Below are positions 35,522 to 45,110 of a stretch of 64,000 nt of DNA, in pieces. A program made the position numbers and the translations under genes. Below the pieces are notes generated by a model that was not told the DNA's origin, searched no databases, and worked only from the letters and a program-made list of their open reading frames with translations. This DNA comes from Shinella zoogloeoides (GTDB taxonomy: Bacteria; Pseudomonadota; Alphaproteobacteria; Rhizobiales; Rhizobiaceae). The DNA lies in contig NZ_QNUJ01000002.1 in NCBI RefSeq assembly GCF_003574625.1, positions 434,001 through 498,000 on the forward strand. The letters are read 5' to 3'. How positions within the stretch are numbered: position 1 is the first letter of the stretch; each line of letters begins with the position of its first letter.

Positions 35522-35671
35522 CTAGACGAAGATCATCACGGCCGCATAGCCGATCGCGATCAGGATCAGGCCGACGACAAGCATCGGCACAAGGCTGCTT
35601 CCCTCGACATCTCTGCCGCTGACATTCTCGCCGGAGAACACCAGAGGCTTGCGGATTTCGTTCTGATCCAT
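35522..35671 (-). CDS. 49-residue single-pass membrane protein
   Basis: Small open frame. ATG at 35669-35671 is preceded by TAGGAGCGGTC, a good Shine-Dalgarno at proper distance. The product has a charged N-terminal half (MDQNEIRKPLVFSGENVSGR) and one C-terminal membrane helix (LVPMLVVGLILIAIGYAAVM). No known family recognised. The AT-rich DNA upstream (about 35680-35715) looks like a promoter. It is convergent with nsrR and its partner and lies at the edge of the denitrification block, so it may be an accessory subunit of a respiratory complex (inference only). Confidence 0.65.
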   Translation of the reverse strand: MDQNEIRKPLVFSGENVSGRDVEGSSLVPMLVVGLILIAIGYAAVMIFV

Positions 35672-35985
35672 GACCGCTCCTATTAATGAGGTAAATAATA
35701 TACCGCTTTAACATAGCCAGCGACGCGACAAAATAGCGCCGTTCGCCGCCACGATGCGCGCTGGGAACGATGAATGGGGAATAGAGGTGAACGGTGGTTA
35801 GCGGAGCGTGCGGAAGGCCGGTCACGCTTGCCTCATCTGGCTCCGTGACCGGCAAGCCATGGCTTCAGCGGCGTCCGTGCGGCATTCCATCCGCAAACGC
35901 TTCAAGCCTTGTAGAAATACCCGGATGCACGTCCCACACGGCCACCGCTCGATACGATGGGCGGCAAACGTCACGGGCGCCGCCC
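35672..35985. other. 314-base non-coding gap
   Basis: Between the 49-residue gene start and the stop of the MYG1-like gene. The left 50 bases are AT-rich and probably hold the promoter of the small gene. An inverted repeat GCCGGTCACG (35817-35826) / CGTGACCGGC (35844-35853) sits in the middle; it may be a distant terminator for the MYG1-like gene. Short frames here on either strand resemble nothing known. Confidence 0.5.
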
Positions 35986-36930
35986 TTACGTCGCGGCGAG
36001 AACCCCATCTTCCTGCACCGCGGCTGCGACCGCGATCCTCGCCATTTCAAGTGCAGCCTCCCGGGTCTTCGCCGCGGCGATGAAACGGCCGTTGTGGCAG
36101 AAGGTTGCGCCGGCAACGCCGCAAGCCGCGGCAAGGGCCTCGCCGGTCAGGCCGGCCCAGGCCGCGGGAAGATCGGCCCGCAGCTCGAAGCCGTCGCTCG
36201 ACCGCCGGATGCCCGTCAGGCACCAATCGGTATCGCGCGGATGGACGACGAAGAGGAGATGCTCGGCGCCCGCCTTCACGATGGCAGGCCGGAAGGGCAT
36301 TCCCATCGGCAGTTCGAGCACGCGCCCATCGCCGGCCGCGGCGATTGCCCCGAACACGATGGCCTCGGCACGCAGTTTCGCGGCCGCCTGCCCTATGGTC
36401 GCCTCGACGAAGCTGCGCGCGATCGCAAGCGCGGCGTGAAAAGCCCGGTCGTCCGCATCCGGCGCCCGGTCGTCGAAGACCGGCTTGAGCGTTTCCAGAA
36501 GGACCGGCAGGGTCAACTTGCTCAGGGCACCGGCCGCCGCGGGGCTGAGCGCACCGTTATCCATCAGGTCGACCGGCAGCACGAAATCGAGGTCGAAGCC
36601 CGCATGGAGGGCGTCGATATCGGAAGCGGGAATGCCGAGGTCCTTCAGGTAGTCCCGGCCGAACCGGCGCCAGATCAGCCCGAACGAGCTGAACGGCTGG
36701 CCATCGTCGCGCAGCGGCGCGCCGCGCTGGTGATGATCGAAAATCCCGGCATCCGGATCACAGGCGCCGCCGACATCATAGACGATCCTGTCCGGACCCG
36801 GCGTAATCCATTCGGGCGCCCGGCTGCGAACGAGGCGGGCAGCGGGGAACAGACGCGTCAGGATCACGCTCGACAGCAGCTCGTCCGCATGGAAGCCGCC
36901 GGAATGGGTTACGAGAAAGTCGGGGGCCAT
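35986..36930 (-). CDS. MYG1/UPF0160 family metal-dependent hydrolase
   Basis: Protein of 314 residues with the DHH-like motifs of the MYG1 family: VTHSGGFHADELLSS (about 6-20), YDVGGACDPDAGIFDHHQRG (about 50-69) and a C-terminal GATFCHNGRFIAAAKTREAA. Eukaryotic MYG1 has been described as an RNA exonuclease; the bacterial role is unknown. Start at MAPDFLVTH; the longer open frame upstream has no family similarity. It lies between the nsrR group and napC but nothing ties it to nitrogen metabolism. Confidence 0.85.
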   Translation of the reverse strand: MAPDFLVTHSGGFHADELLSSVILTRLFPAARLVRSRAPEWITPGPDRIVYDVGGACDPDAGIFDHHQRGAPLRDDGQPFSSFGLIWRRFGRDYLKDLGIPASDIDALHAGFDLDFVLPVDLMDNGALSPAAAGALSKLTLPVLLETLKPVFDDRAPDADDRAFHAALAIARSFVEATIGQAAAKLRAEAIVFGAIAAAGDGRVLELPMGMPFRPAIVKAGAEHLLFVVHPRDTDWCLTGIRRSSDGFELRADLPAAWAGLTGEALAAACGVAGATFCHNGRFIAAAKTREAALEMARIAVAAAVQEDGVLAAT

Positions 36931-37091
36931 GCCGGTCAACCTGTCGATGGTTCTGCGTTTCGGATCAAGGGGTCGGATACCCGTTGGCCATCGCGGTTTC
37001 AAGAGGGCGAGCCGTCCACATCACGGTCTTATGGAACACGCCGACGCCTTCGCCCTGCCGAGCGCAGGTTCCGCCATCTCCGAGGCGACCT

Positions 37092-37802
37092 TCAATACGT
37101 CATCATGCCATGCGCGCTGGCGACGGCGCGGCGCAGGTCGCCAATGGCATCGTTCGAGGCGGCCGGCAGTTCCCGGCCCTCGAGGTCCTTCGGCATCTTC
37201 CAGCCGGGATCGACCCCTTCCATGTTGGGAAGCTCGTGCGCGATCCCCTTGTGGCAGTCGATACAGGTCGCCTTGCCGGTCAGCAGATATTTCGCGTGGA
37301 TGTCGGCGGCGCGCTGGGTCTGCTTGGTGAAATCCATCGCGACGGCGGAATGGCAGTTGCGGCATTCAAGGCTGTCATTCGCCTTGAGGCGCGCCCATTC
37401 GTGCTTGGCAAGCTCCAGGCGCTTGTCGAGGAATTTCTCGCGCGTGTTGATCGTTCCGAAGATCTTGCCCCAGACCTCCTTGGACGCCTGCATCTTGCGG
37501 GCGATCTTGTCGGTCCACTGGTGTGGCACATGACAATCCGGACAGGAAGCGCGCACCCCGGAGCGGTTGGTGAAGTGCACCGTGTTGGTCAGCTCCTGAT
37601 AGACATTGTCCCGCATCTCGTGACAGGAGGTGCAGAACTTTTCCGTGTTGGTCAGTTCCAGCGCCGTGTTGAATGCGCCCCAGAACATGACGCCGCCGAC
37701 GAAACCGCCGAGTGTCAGGAAGGCGAGGCTGAGCGTTGCCGCCGGCGTCGTCAAGAGGGTCCATACCCAGAGCAGGATTGCCTTGATGCGCGCCATCGTC
37801 AT
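37092..37802 (-). CDS. napC: periplasmic nitrate reductase tetrahaem cytochrome c NapC
   Basis: Membrane-anchored quinol dehydrogenase of 236 residues that passes electrons from the quinol pool to NapAB. One N-terminal membrane helix (about 15-45), then four c-type haem sites: CTSCH, CPDCH, CRNCH and CIDCH, as in the NapC/NirT family. It overlaps the napB stop by four bases. Last gene of napEFDABC. Confidence 0.96.
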   Translation of the reverse strand: MTMARIKAILLWVWTLLTTPAATLSLAFLTLGGFVGGVMFWGAFNTALELTNTEKFCTSCHEMRDNVYQELTNTVHFTNRSGVRASCPDCHVPHQWTDKIARKMQASKEVWGKIFGTINTREKFLDKRLELAKHEWARLKANDSLECRNCHSAVAMDFTKQTQRAADIHAKYLLTGKATCIDCHKGIAHELPNMEGVDPGWKMPKDLEGRELPAASNDAIGDLRRAVASAHGMMTY

Positions 37803-38290
37803 TCACTTCCCGCCTGCGTGACACCCAGCTCGCTCATGTCCTTGAACGTGTTGCCGACGAGCGGCTTGCGGTCGGCCTGCGGCACGTGGCAGGCGGTGCA
37901 GAAATAGCGGCGCGGCGAGACGTCGGCGAGCATCTGGCCCTCGCGGGTCATGTAATGCGTGATGCTGATCATCGGCGCACCGGCATCCTGCGAGAACTCG
38001 CGCTTGTGGCAGGAGAGACAGCGGTTGGCATTGACCGAGAGCTGGTAGCCGTCGATCGAATGGGGGATGATCGGCGGCTGCTCGGGATAGGCGCGCATGC
38101 GCCGGACATCGTCGATGACCCATTTCGGCAGCGGATCGGCCGGCAGGGTCTGCATCTTGTCGCCATCCGGGCCGGACAGCTGCGGCACCATCTGCGCCAT
38201 GGCGCTCGTGGCGATGACGGCTGCGCCGATGGCAGCGAAAACCCACCCTGGAGAAGGGGTCAGGCGACGGGTTCGATCTTGACTGCGCAT
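37799..38290 (-). CDS. napB: periplasmic nitrate reductase dihaem cytochrome NapB
   Basis: Small electron-transfer subunit of 163 residues, partner of NapA in the periplasm. Signal peptide at about 1-33 ([17 protein letters not shown]). Two haem sites: CLSCHKRE and CTACHVPQ, each followed by segments supplying distal His. The start at MRSQDRTRR overlaps napA by 31 bases; no later ATG preserves the signal peptide. Confidence 0.95.
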   Translation of the reverse strand: MRSQDRTRRLTPSPGWVFAAIGAAVIATSAMAQMVPQLSGPDGDKMQTLPADPLPKWVIDDVRRMRAYPEQPPIIPHSIDGYQLSVNANRCLSCHKREFSQDAGAPMISITHYMTREGQMLADVSPRRYFCTACHVPQADRKPLVGNTFKDMSELGVTQAGSE

Positions 38291-40764
38291 TTCTTGAAAT
38301 CCGTCTGTTTCGAGATGGGATCGGTGGCGTCGAGCGTGACCTTGTTGATGAGCTGGCTGGCATCGAACCACGGCACGAAGATCACGCCGGGCGGCATGCG
38401 GTTGCGCCCGCGCGTCTCGACGCGCGAGCGGATCTCGCCGCGCCGCGAGACGATGCGTATCTCGGAGCCCTGGTTGAGGCCGCGCTTGCGGGCATCGTCC
38501 GCATTCATGAAGCAGCGTGCGCCGGGGAAGGCCTTGAAGAGCTCCGGCACACGCATGGTCATCGAGCCGGAATGCCAATGCTCCAGCACGCGGCCGGTGA
38601 CGAGCCAGGTGTCGTATTCGTCATCCGGGGATTCGGCCGGCGGCTCGTAGGGCACGGCGATAATCGCCGCCTTGCCGTCCTTGTTGCCGTAGAACTTCAC
38701 CCCTTCGCCAGGTTTCACATAAGGGTCGTAACCCTCGCGGTAGCGCCACAGCGTTTCCTTGCCGTCCACGACGGGCCAGCGCAGGCCGCGGACCTCGTGA
38801 TAGGTGTCGTAGGGCGCAAGGTCATGGCCATGGCCGCGGCCGAAAGTGGCATATTCCTCGAAGAGGCCCTTCTGAATGTAGAAGCCGAAATGCTGCGCCT
38901 CGTTGTTGTCGTGGTCGGGCTTCACCTCATCGATGGGGAATTTCGCGACATCGCTTTCGGCATAAAGCACCTGATAGAGCGTCTTGCCCTTGTATTGGGG
39001 ATTGGCGGCGAGAATCTCCGCCGGCCAGACCTCGTCCGTGGTGAAGCGCTTGGAGAACTCGACGAGCTGCCAGAGATCGGAGCGCGCCTCGCCGGGCGCC
39101 TGCACGAGCTGGTGCCAGACATGGGTGCGCCGCTCGGCATTGCCATAGGCTCCTTCCTTCTCCACCCACATGGCCGCCGGCAGCACGAGGTCGGCGCTCA
39201 TCGCCGTGATCGTCGGATAGGCATCCGAGACGACGATGAAATTCTCCGGATTGCGATAACCCTGATAGGTCTCGTTCGCGGTGTTGGGCCCGGCCTGGAC
39301 GTTGTTGTTGACCTGCACCCAGTAGAAATTGAGCTTGCCGTCCTTCAGCATCCGGTCCTGCTCAACCGCGTGGTAGCCCGGTTTTTCCGGAATGATGCCA
39401 TGCGGGATGCGCCAGATCTCCTCCGCATGCTTGCGATGCTCCGGGTTCGTCACGGTCATGTCGGCCGGCAGGCGATGGGCGAAGGTGCCGACCTCGCGCG
39501 CCGTGCCGCAGGCGGACGGCTGACCGGTCAGCGAGAACGGGCTGTTTCCGGGCTCGGAAATCTTGCCCGTCAGAAGATGCAGGTTATAGACCATCTGGTT
39601 CGCCCAGACGCCGCGCACATGCTGGTTGAAGCCCATGGTCCAGAGCGACATGACCTTGCGGTCCGGGTCGGCATAGAGCTCGGCGAGCTGCTTGAGGAAG
39701 CCGGCTTCGACGCCGGTCATCTCCACGGCCTTTTCCAGCGTGTATTCGGCGACATGCGCCTTGAAGGCCTCGAAGTCGATCGCTTCGGTCCTGGTGGGAT
39801 CGGCGGCATTCGCCGCCTTCGTTTCCTTCGGATCGTCGGGCCTGAGGCCGTAGCCGATATCGGTGACGCCGCGCACGAATTTCGTGTGGTTCTTGACGAA
39901 ATCCTCGTTCACCCGGCCGGACTGGATGATGTGATTGGCGATGTAGTTGAGGATGACGAGGTCGGTACCCGGCTTGAAGACCATGGGGATATCCGCAAGG
40001 TCCATGCTGCGATGGGTGAAGGTGGAGAGCACCGCCACGCGCACATGCTCGTTGCCGAGCCGCCGGTCGGCGATGCGTGTCCAGAGGATGGGGTGCATCT
40101 CCGCCATGTTCGAGCCCCAGAGCACGAAGGCGTCGGCATGCTCGAAATCGTCATAGCAACCCATCGGCTCGTCCATGCCGAAGGTGCGCATGAAGGCGTA
40201 GGCGGCCGAGGCCATGCAATGGCGGGCGTTCGGATCGAGATTGTTCGAGCGGAAGCCGGCGCGCATCAGCTTGGTCGCAGCATAGCCCTCGAAGATCGTC
40301 CACTGGCCGGAGCCGAACATGCCGAGCGCGGTCGGACCCTTCTCCTTCAGCACCTTCTTGGCCTGCTCGGCCATCACGTCGAAAGCCTCTTCCCAGGTGA
40401 TGGGCTCGAACTCGCCGTCCTTGGCATAGGCGCCGTTCCGCTTGCGCAGGAGCGGCGTCGTCAGGCGGTCGGCGCCATACATGATCTTGGAGAGGAAGTA
40501 CCCCTTGATGCAATTGAGGCCACGGTTGACCTCGGCCTGCATGTCGCCATGCGTGGCGACGACCTTGCCTTCCTTGACGCCCACCATGACGCCGCAGCCC
40601 GTGCCGCAGAAGCGGCAGGGCGCCTTGTCCCACTTGATCTCCAGCGCACTCACGCCGCCCGGCACGGGCTGGGCGGCGGCGGGCAGCGCGATGCCGGCTG
40701 CTGCTGCCGCGACACCCGCCGCCTGCGCCTTCAGGATGTCACGCCGCGTCAGTTCGCTGCCCAT
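38260..40764 (-). CDS. napA: periplasmic nitrate reductase catalytic subunit NapA
   Basis: Molybdopterin (bis-MGD) nitrate reductase of 834 residues. Twin-arginine signal [13 protein letters not shown] at the N-terminus. The [4Fe-4S] motif begins CRFCGTGC (about 50-57) with the later Cys in [10 protein letters not shown]. The Mo-ligand Cys is in [13 protein letters not shown] (about 181-193). Reduces nitrate to nitrite in the periplasm, independent of proton pumping. Overlaps napD by 26 bases and napB by 31. Confidence 0.98.
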   Translation of the reverse strand: MGSELTRRDILKAQAAGVAAAAAGIALPAAAQPVPGGVSALEIKWDKAPCRFCGTGCGVMVGVKEGKVVATHGDMQAEVNRGLNCIKGYFLSKIMYGADRLTTPLLRKRNGAYAKDGEFEPITWEEAFDVMAEQAKKVLKEKGPTALGMFGSGQWTIFEGYAATKLMRAGFRSNNLDPNARHCMASAAYAFMRTFGMDEPMGCYDDFEHADAFVLWGSNMAEMHPILWTRIADRRLGNEHVRVAVLSTFTHRSMDLADIPMVFKPGTDLVILNYIANHIIQSGRVNEDFVKNHTKFVRGVTDIGYGLRPDDPKETKAANAADPTRTEAIDFEAFKAHVAEYTLEKAVEMTGVEAGFLKQLAELYADPDRKVMSLWTMGFNQHVRGVWANQMVYNLHLLTGKISEPGNSPFSLTGQPSACGTAREVGTFAHRLPADMTVTNPEHRKHAEEIWRIPHGIIPEKPGYHAVEQDRMLKDGKLNFYWVQVNNNVQAGPNTANETYQGYRNPENFIVVSDAYPTITAMSADLVLPAAMWVEKEGAYGNAERRTHVWHQLVQAPGEARSDLWQLVEFSKRFTTDEVWPAEILAANPQYKGKTLYQVLYAESDVAKFPIDEVKPDHDNNEAQHFGFYIQKGLFEEYATFGRGHGHDLAPYDTYHEVRGLRWPVVDGKETLWRYREGYDPYVKPGEGVKFYGNKDGKAAIIAVPYEPPAESPDDEYDTWLVTGRVLEHWHSGSMTMRVPELFKAFPGARCFMNADDARKRGLNQGSEIRIVSRRGEIRSRVETRGRNRMPPGVIFVPWFDASQLINKVTLDATDPISKQTDFKKCAVKIEPVA

Positions 40765-41023
40765 CGGCCTCGTCCTCTTCCGTATAGATCTGTTCGAAAA
40801 CCATGTTGGCGGCGATCACGCCGTCGATGAGGGAGATGCGCATGAGCGTATCGCCGAGTACACCGGTGCTCGGCCCTTCGATCACCACGACGATCTTGCC
40901 CTTGTCCGCGCCGTGCATCTCGACATTCTCGAAGCCCGCAAGGGCCGCAAGGATGCTGTCGAGGCAGCCGGGCTTGGCGGCGATCACCGCGCTCGAAATG
41001 TGATGGCGCCGCGCCTCAGGCAT
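40739..41023 (-). CDS. napD: NapA maturation chaperone NapD
   Basis: Small cytoplasmic protein of 94 residues of the NapD family ([22 protein letters not shown] at the start, ferredoxin-like fold). NapD binds the twin-arginine signal of NapA and holds export until the cofactor is inserted. Overlaps napF by eight bases and napA by 26. Confidence 0.92.
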   Translation of the reverse strand: MPEARRHHISSAVIAAKPGCLDSILAALAGFENVEMHGADKGKIVVVIEGPSTGVLGDTLMRISLIDGVIAANMVFEQIYTEEDEADGQRTDAA

Positions 41024-41516
41024 GGACGGCCTCCGCGTTCAGCGGCACGGCTGCGACCGCACCGACGGGACAGACGGAAATGCAGGCGCCGCAGCCGGTG
41101 CAGGCGCTCGCGAGAAGGTCCGGCACGAAGGGCCCGCCCCGCACCGGGCGGAAGCGGATCGCCGCCGTCGGACAGACGTCGCGACAGGCCTGACAGTCGA
41201 CCCGCTGGAACGACAGGCAGGTGGCGGCAAAGGAAACGGTGTGGTCGAAACGGTGAATATGGCCGGTCGTGAAGACCGGCTCGGGACAGTGCTCCGCGCA
41301 GGCGCCGCAGAAGGTGCATTCGCCGAGGGTGAAATCGAGCGCCGGCAGGCCATCGGCCAGGCTGATAATGCTGGCCGGACAATGCTCGACGCATTGGCCG
41401 CAGCCGGTGCAGGCAGCAAACGCGTCTTCCACGATGCCGGGCGGCCGGATGCAGGCGGCTTCGCTCCGCTTCCCGCCGCTCAGGAAATCGCGTCTCGACA
41501 AGGCCTCCCGCTTCAT
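41016..41516 (-). CDS. napF: ferredoxin-type protein NapF
   Basis: Iron-sulfur protein of 166 residues with three 4Fe-4S Cys clusters: CTGCGQCVEHCP, CTFCGACAEHCP and CTGCGACISVCP, plus an intervening CQACRDVCP. An RRDFLSGG segment near the N-terminus is usual for NapF and is not proof of export. NapF is thought to help mature NapA in the cytoplasm. Confidence 0.93.
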   Translation of the reverse strand: MKREALSRRDFLSGGKRSEAACIRPPGIVEDAFAACTGCGQCVEHCPASIISLADGLPALDFTLGECTFCGACAEHCPEPVFTTGHIHRFDHTVSFAATCLSFQRVDCQACRDVCPTAAIRFRPVRGGPFVPDLLASACTGCGACISVCPVGAVAAVPLNAEAVHA

Positions 41517-41527
41517 CGCGACGCTCC

Positions 41528-41719
41528 TCAGTGCCCGGGCGGGCCGGGCGGCCCGTAGACGATCTGGAACATCCAGACGAGGAAGCCGTAGCCGCCGACC
41601 ACCCCCACCGCGACGATGGGCCAGATGCCGAAGGCAAGAATGAAGAAGGTGATCAATTCACGGCGCCGGCTCGGCTTTCCAGCCTCCGGCGGCAGATGTT
41701 CTGTCGTGACTTCGGACAA
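41528..41719 (-). CDS. napE: NapE small membrane protein
   Basis: Protein of 63 residues with a single membrane helix (about 25-50, FILAFGIWPIVAVGVVGGYG) and a Pro-Gly tail. First gene of napEFDABC, as in other alphaproteobacteria. Exact role unknown. Overall operon preceded by an FNR-type box about 100 bases upstream. Confidence 0.92.
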   Translation of the reverse strand: MSEVTTEHLPPEAGKPSRRRELITFFILAFGIWPIVAVGVVGGYGFLVWMFQIVYGPPGPPGH

Positions 41720-41814
41720 GCCTCGTTCCTCCGCGACAAGAGCACTGAGTAAAGTATAGCACTCGCAGGCGGAAAAGGAAGTATAATCAATTATACGGCA
41801 TCGTCTTGCTATAA

Positions 41815-41828
41815 TTGATAAATATCAA
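41815..41828 (-). promoter_or_regulatory. FNR/FixK-type box upstream of napEFDABC
   Basis: TTGAT-AAAT-ATCAA is a perfect FNR/Anr/FixK palindrome. Its centre is about 100 bases before the napE ATG. A second palindrome, GTATAATCAATTATAC at 41781-41796, lies between it and napE. The region is much more AT-rich than the rest of the window. Consistent with low-oxygen control of nap. Confidence 0.75.
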
Positions 41829-41952
41829 CTGTCGATATATTTGCGAAAATACAACGATTGATGTTTACAGATTTACTAAATTGCCATGCAAGAGCATCAC
41901 AACCGGATGTGCTTCGATAATTTTAAGCTTGATACACCCGCATCGGGGCAAT

Positions 41953-42675
41953 TCAGTCGCGCGCGCCGTCGGCGAGCGATGAAAGGCCGGGCAGATCGCG
42001 AATGAGCAGCTTCTGCCGGCCGCCCTCGACGAGGCCGCGGGACTCCCAGGCGCTCAGGATGCGCGAAACGGTGTGCAGCGTCGTGCCGGTCATCTCGGCG
42101 ATGTCCTGCCGCGAGATCGGGAAGTCGATGCGCACGCCATCCGCTTCCTTCCTTCCGGCCTGCTGCGAGAGCCGCAGCACGGCATGGGCGACGCGGCGCT
42201 CCACCTCCTGCGTCGACATTTCGCGGATGCGGGTATGGGCCTCTTCCAGCCGCTGACCGATCGTCTGCATGGCCGTGACGGCAAGGCGGGGATTCTGCTC
42301 GACGAAATGCGGCCAGAGGTCCGTCGGCCAGCCGAGGATCACGCTTTCCGTCGCCGCCCGCGCGGTGCCGGGATAATCCGCCCGCTGCAGGGCCTTGGCG
42401 AAGCCGAAGAGATCGCCGGGATGGACGACGCGCACGATGATCTGCTGGCCGTCCTCCGTCACCTGCGTCACCTTGAGCCGGCCATGCAGGAGGAGGAAGA
42501 AGCTCGCCGCCTGCTGGCCCTGCTCGAAGACGGCGTCGCCCTGCGCCACGCGGCGCGCGGTCGCATGGGCGAGAAGCCTGTCGAGGTCCTCGTCGCTCAT
42601 CCTCTCGAACAGGGCGAGCGAGCGGACGACGGTCCGGTCGATTTTCAAGGTCGCGTTCCTCTCGCGTGCCGTCAT
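41953..42675 (-). CDS. nnrR: CRP/FNR family regulator, NnrR type
   Basis: Regulator of 240 residues. Cyclic-nucleotide-binding-like domain at about 15-130, helix-turn-helix at about 180-215 with RQDIAEMTGTTLHTVSRILS, characteristic of NnrR/DNR proteins. No N-terminal cysteine cluster, so it is not an oxygen-sensing FNR. NnrR proteins switch on nir and nor genes in response to NO. It is located between nap and nirV and in the same direction; five matching boxes lie before nirK, nnrS, hemN, norC and norE. Confidence 0.85.
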   Translation of the reverse strand: MTARERNATLKIDRTVVRSLALFERMSDEDLDRLLAHATARRVAQGDAVFEQGQQAASFFLLLHGRLKVTQVTEDGQQIIVRVVHPGDLFGFAKALQRADYPGTARAATESVILGWPTDLWPHFVEQNPRLAVTAMQTIGQRLEEAHTRIREMSTQEVERRVAHAVLRLSQQAGRKEADGVRIDFPISRQDIAEMTGTTLHTVSRILSAWESRGLVEGGRQKLLIRDLPGLSSLADGARD

Positions 42676-42724
42676 CGGCGTGAAGGTTACCGGCTTCTAC
42701 CACGCCTTGCCGCCCGCCGGAAGT

Positions 42725-43633
42725 TCAGAGCGGGATGCCGCGCGCCCGGAATGCGGCGAGGAGCGGCGCGTACCAGCGGGTATCCTTGACGAGCCGGAAC
42801 CCAACATTGTCCGGCGGCACGCCGACGGCGCAGCCGCCGCCCTTGGGATTGCGCACGAAGGAACTCATCGCCGCGCGGTGCTTGCCGCTGGCGACATAGA
42901 TGCCGCAGGAGGAGGTGTCGTTCAGCACCTCGCCCGCTTTGTCGAGATTGACGCGGCGGTTGCAGGTCGTCGTCCATTCCCAGACATTGCCGGCGAAATC
43001 GGCAAGGCCGTATTCGTTCTCGCCGAAGCGGCCGAGCGGCTGAGGAACGGGATCGCGCGAGGCCTTGCGCGCCGTCTCGCGGCGATAGTCCGCCAGCCAG
43101 CGGTCCGCCGGATTGGTGCTGTCGACATCGACGCCGAGCGCATCGTCGGGGAAGCGTTCCCCGGCGGCGAAGGCGAGGTCCCGGTCGCTGGGCAGCGTCC
43201 AGATCTCGCCGGTGCGCGCGCTGAGCCAGGCGGCATAGGCGGCCGCGTCGTCATAGCTGACGCCGGTCGCGGGCGTGTCGGCGGCGTCCTTCGGGGCGAA
43301 GCCGGGCTCGGCCGCCGCGCAGGCGCCATCCGCCACGCAGCGCCCGTAATCGGCGGCCGTGACCTGGTATTTCATGATGGTGAGCGCACGGCTTGCCGTG
43401 ACGGTCTTCTGCGGCCCGTCGACGGCATAGCCGGCGCGGTAGAATTCGCCGCTCTCGCGATAGGTGAAGCTGCGCGGGGCGATCTCCACCGTCAGCGGCT
43501 CGTCCAGCACATGGCCCGCCGGCGCGCCGCCGATGAGGTCGGTCTTGACCGCGAGCGCCCCGGCGAGGGCGGCGAGCAAGAGGGCGGGAAGGGTGAGCGA
43601 CGTCCAGGATGTGCCCGATGTCAATGCAGCCAT
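42725..43633 (-). CDS. nirV: NirV (formylglycine-generating-enzyme-like protein)
   Basis: Protein of 302 residues with an N-terminal membrane/signal segment (LTLPALLLAALAGALAV) and an SUMF1/FGE-sulfatase-like domain (SRALTIMKYQVTAADYGRCV; WTLPSDRDLAFAAGERFPDD; FAGNVWEWTTTCNRR; VGFRLVKD). NirV commonly follows nirK in rhizobia; its function is not settled, perhaps in NirK maturation or export. It starts 124 bases after the nirK stop. Confidence 0.9.
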   Translation of the reverse strand: MAALTSGTSWTSLTLPALLLAALAGALAVKTDLIGGAPAGHVLDEPLTVEIAPRSFTYRESGEFYRAGYAVDGPQKTVTASRALTIMKYQVTAADYGRCVADGACAAAEPGFAPKDAADTPATGVSYDDAAAYAAWLSARTGEIWTLPSDRDLAFAAGERFPDDALGVDVDSTNPADRWLADYRRETARKASRDPVPQPLGRFGENEYGLADFAGNVWEWTTTCNRRVNLDKAGEVLNDTSSCGIYVASGKHRAAMSSFVRNPKGGGCAVGVPPDNVGFRLVKDTRWYAPLLAAFRARGIPL

Positions 43634-43723
43634 GATGGCCTCCTTGCACCGCGCCCGGACGATCGTTCGGCGTCCGGGACGGCGCCGATGGGGAACCGGA
43701 CCGCCGGCGGCGGCCCGGAAGGA

Positions 43724-43747
43724 TGCGCCCGCCGAAGGACGGGCGCA
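43724..43747 (-). terminator. stem-loop between nirK and nirV
   Basis: Arms TGCGCCCG (43724-43731) and CGGGCGCA (43740-43747), eight-base loop, ten bases after the nirK stop. No U-tract. Could lower transcription into nirV or protect nirK mRNA. Confidence 0.5.
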
Positions 43748-43757
43748 CCGGGGAGCG

Positions 43758-44897
43758 TCAGACGCCGTTCGGCGGCGTGACCGAGGTCATCAGGTCGTCG
43801 TTCCACTCGCCCGTGACCGTGAAATGCGCGGCCGCGCCGAGCTCGAAGGCCTCGATCAGGTTGTGGTTGACATAGGCGTAGATGCCCGGCTGCTCGAAGG
43901 TGTAGAAGGCCGCGCCCGCCGTGCCGCCCGGAATGAACCAGGTCTCCTGGTCGACATCCGGCACGTTGCGGAACTTGCCCGTCGACCAGACATAGTCGCC
44001 ATGGCCGCCGATGAGGTGCGGACGGGTGTCACGGTTGGCCTGCGAATGCACGATCAGCACCTTCTCGCCCACCTCGGCCTTCAGGGCGTTCTCGCCGGTG
44101 AGAGCCCCGACCGCGCCGTTGAAGACGATATGGCTCGGGGTCAGCGTGCGCATGACCTTCAGCGTGTCGTCATAGGCCTCGCCGACGCTGTCGTACTTCT
44201 TGTAGTTCCCCGCTTCGTCGCGGGGGACGTAGAAGTCCTGCTCGCCGACATAGTAGACGCGGTCGTAGGTCAGCTCCTTGCCGTGCCCGTCCGTCAGGCC
44301 CTCGCGCGGCAGCACCATGATGGCGCCGTTCATGCCCGAGGTGACGTGCCAGGGCACCATTCCGGGAGGTGCGCAATGGTAGACGAAGACGCCGGCCTTG
44401 GTGGCCTTGAAGCGCAGCACCGTCCGCTCGCCCGGGTTGACCACGGTCAGCGCGCCGCCGCCGAGGGCGCCGGTGGCCGAATGGAAGTCGATATTGTGCT
44501 GCAGCTCGTTCGTCTCTGGGTTGATGAGCGTCAGCTCGATATAGTCGCCCTGGTGCACCACCATCAGCGGGCCGGGGACCGAGCCGTTGAAGGTCATGGC
44601 ATGGACTTCCGTGCCCTTGTCGTCGAGGATCATCTTCTTTTCCTCGATCGTCATGGTGAATTCGTAGATCTTGGGTCCGCCTTCGGCCTTCTGGCTATGG
44701 GCGTGGACGAAGGGCGGCTTTACCAGCTCGACCTTCACCCGCTCCAGCCTGGCGATGTCGGCCGGTGCGGCCTTGCCGGCTTCCGCCGCGCCGCCCTCGG
44801 CATGCGCCATCGAGGCCGCAATGATCGGCGTCAGGACGCCCGCAAAGGCGGCTCCGCCCAGGATCGTGCGGCGAGTCATCTGAAGCTGCTCAGTCAT
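43758..44897 (-). CDS. nirK: copper-containing nitrite reductase (NO-forming)
   Basis: Two-cupredoxin-domain periplasmic enzyme of 379 residues that reduces nitrite to NO. Twin-arginine signal [13 protein letters not shown]. Type 2 and catalytic residues are in [10 protein letters not shown] (Asp and His). Type 1 copper is in [20 protein letters not shown] (Cys, His, Met). The C-terminal type 2 His is in [10 protein letters not shown]. Length and motifs fit class I (green/blue) NirK. An NnrR-type box lies 85 bases upstream. Confidence 0.98.
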   Translation of the reverse strand: MTEQLQMTRRTILGGAAFAGVLTPIIAASMAHAEGGAAEAGKAAPADIARLERVKVELVKPPFVHAHSQKAEGGPKIYEFTMTIEEKKMILDDKGTEVHAMTFNGSVPGPLMVVHQGDYIELTLINPETNELQHNIDFHSATGALGGGALTVVNPGERTVLRFKATKAGVFVYHCAPPGMVPWHVTSGMNGAIMVLPREGLTDGHGKELTYDRVYYVGEQDFYVPRDEAGNYKKYDSVGEAYDDTLKVMRTLTPSHIVFNGAVGALTGENALKAEVGEKVLIVHSQANRDTRPHLIGGHGDYVWSTGKFRNVPDVDQETWFIPGGTAGAAFYTFEQPGIYAYVNHNLIEAFELGAAAHFTVTGEWNDDLMTSVTPPNGV

Positions 44898-44975
44898 TGC
44901 CTTATCTCCTTTTCAAAGGACGAGGCGGTGTATCGCCCTGTCCCTTCTGTTCTAGGAGCATTCGCGCCGCCCTCT

Positions 44976-44989
44976 TTGTGTTGGCTCAA
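44976..44989 (-). promoter_or_regulatory. NnrR-type box upstream of nirK
   Basis: TTGTG-TTGG-CTCAA has the TTG-N8-CAA spacing of FNR/NnrR sites. Its centre is about 85 bases before nirK. On the nirK side it continues as CACAAAGAGG, close to the CGCAAAGAAG extension of the other boxes here. Confidence 0.6.
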
Positions 44990-45038
44990 ATTACCCCTTC
45001 AGGTTGCTGCGGCATTTTGGCAGGCGCCGATTTGCTCT

Positions 45039-45052
45039 TTGCCATCTCGCAA
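45039..45052 (+). promoter_or_regulatory. NnrR-type box upstream of nnrS
   Basis: TTGCC-ATCT-CGCAA, centre about 65 bases before nnrS, followed on that side by AGAAG (CGCAAAGAAG). NnrR is the likely binder. Confidence 0.65.
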
Positions 45053-45110
45053 AGAAGCGGCACCGCGCCTGCCCTAGAAGGGACCGGTCATTTGCAAAGG
45101 AGCAGCGATC

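Noticed and set aside
35808-36083. 91-codon plus-strand frame in the 35.7-36.0 kb gap
   Set aside because: Basic, low-similarity translation, no ribosome site, partly opposite the MYG1-like gene; considered as a transposase remnant but no motif supports that.
38572-40830. 752-codon plus-strand open frame
   Set aside because: Antisense to napA; no recognisable domain.
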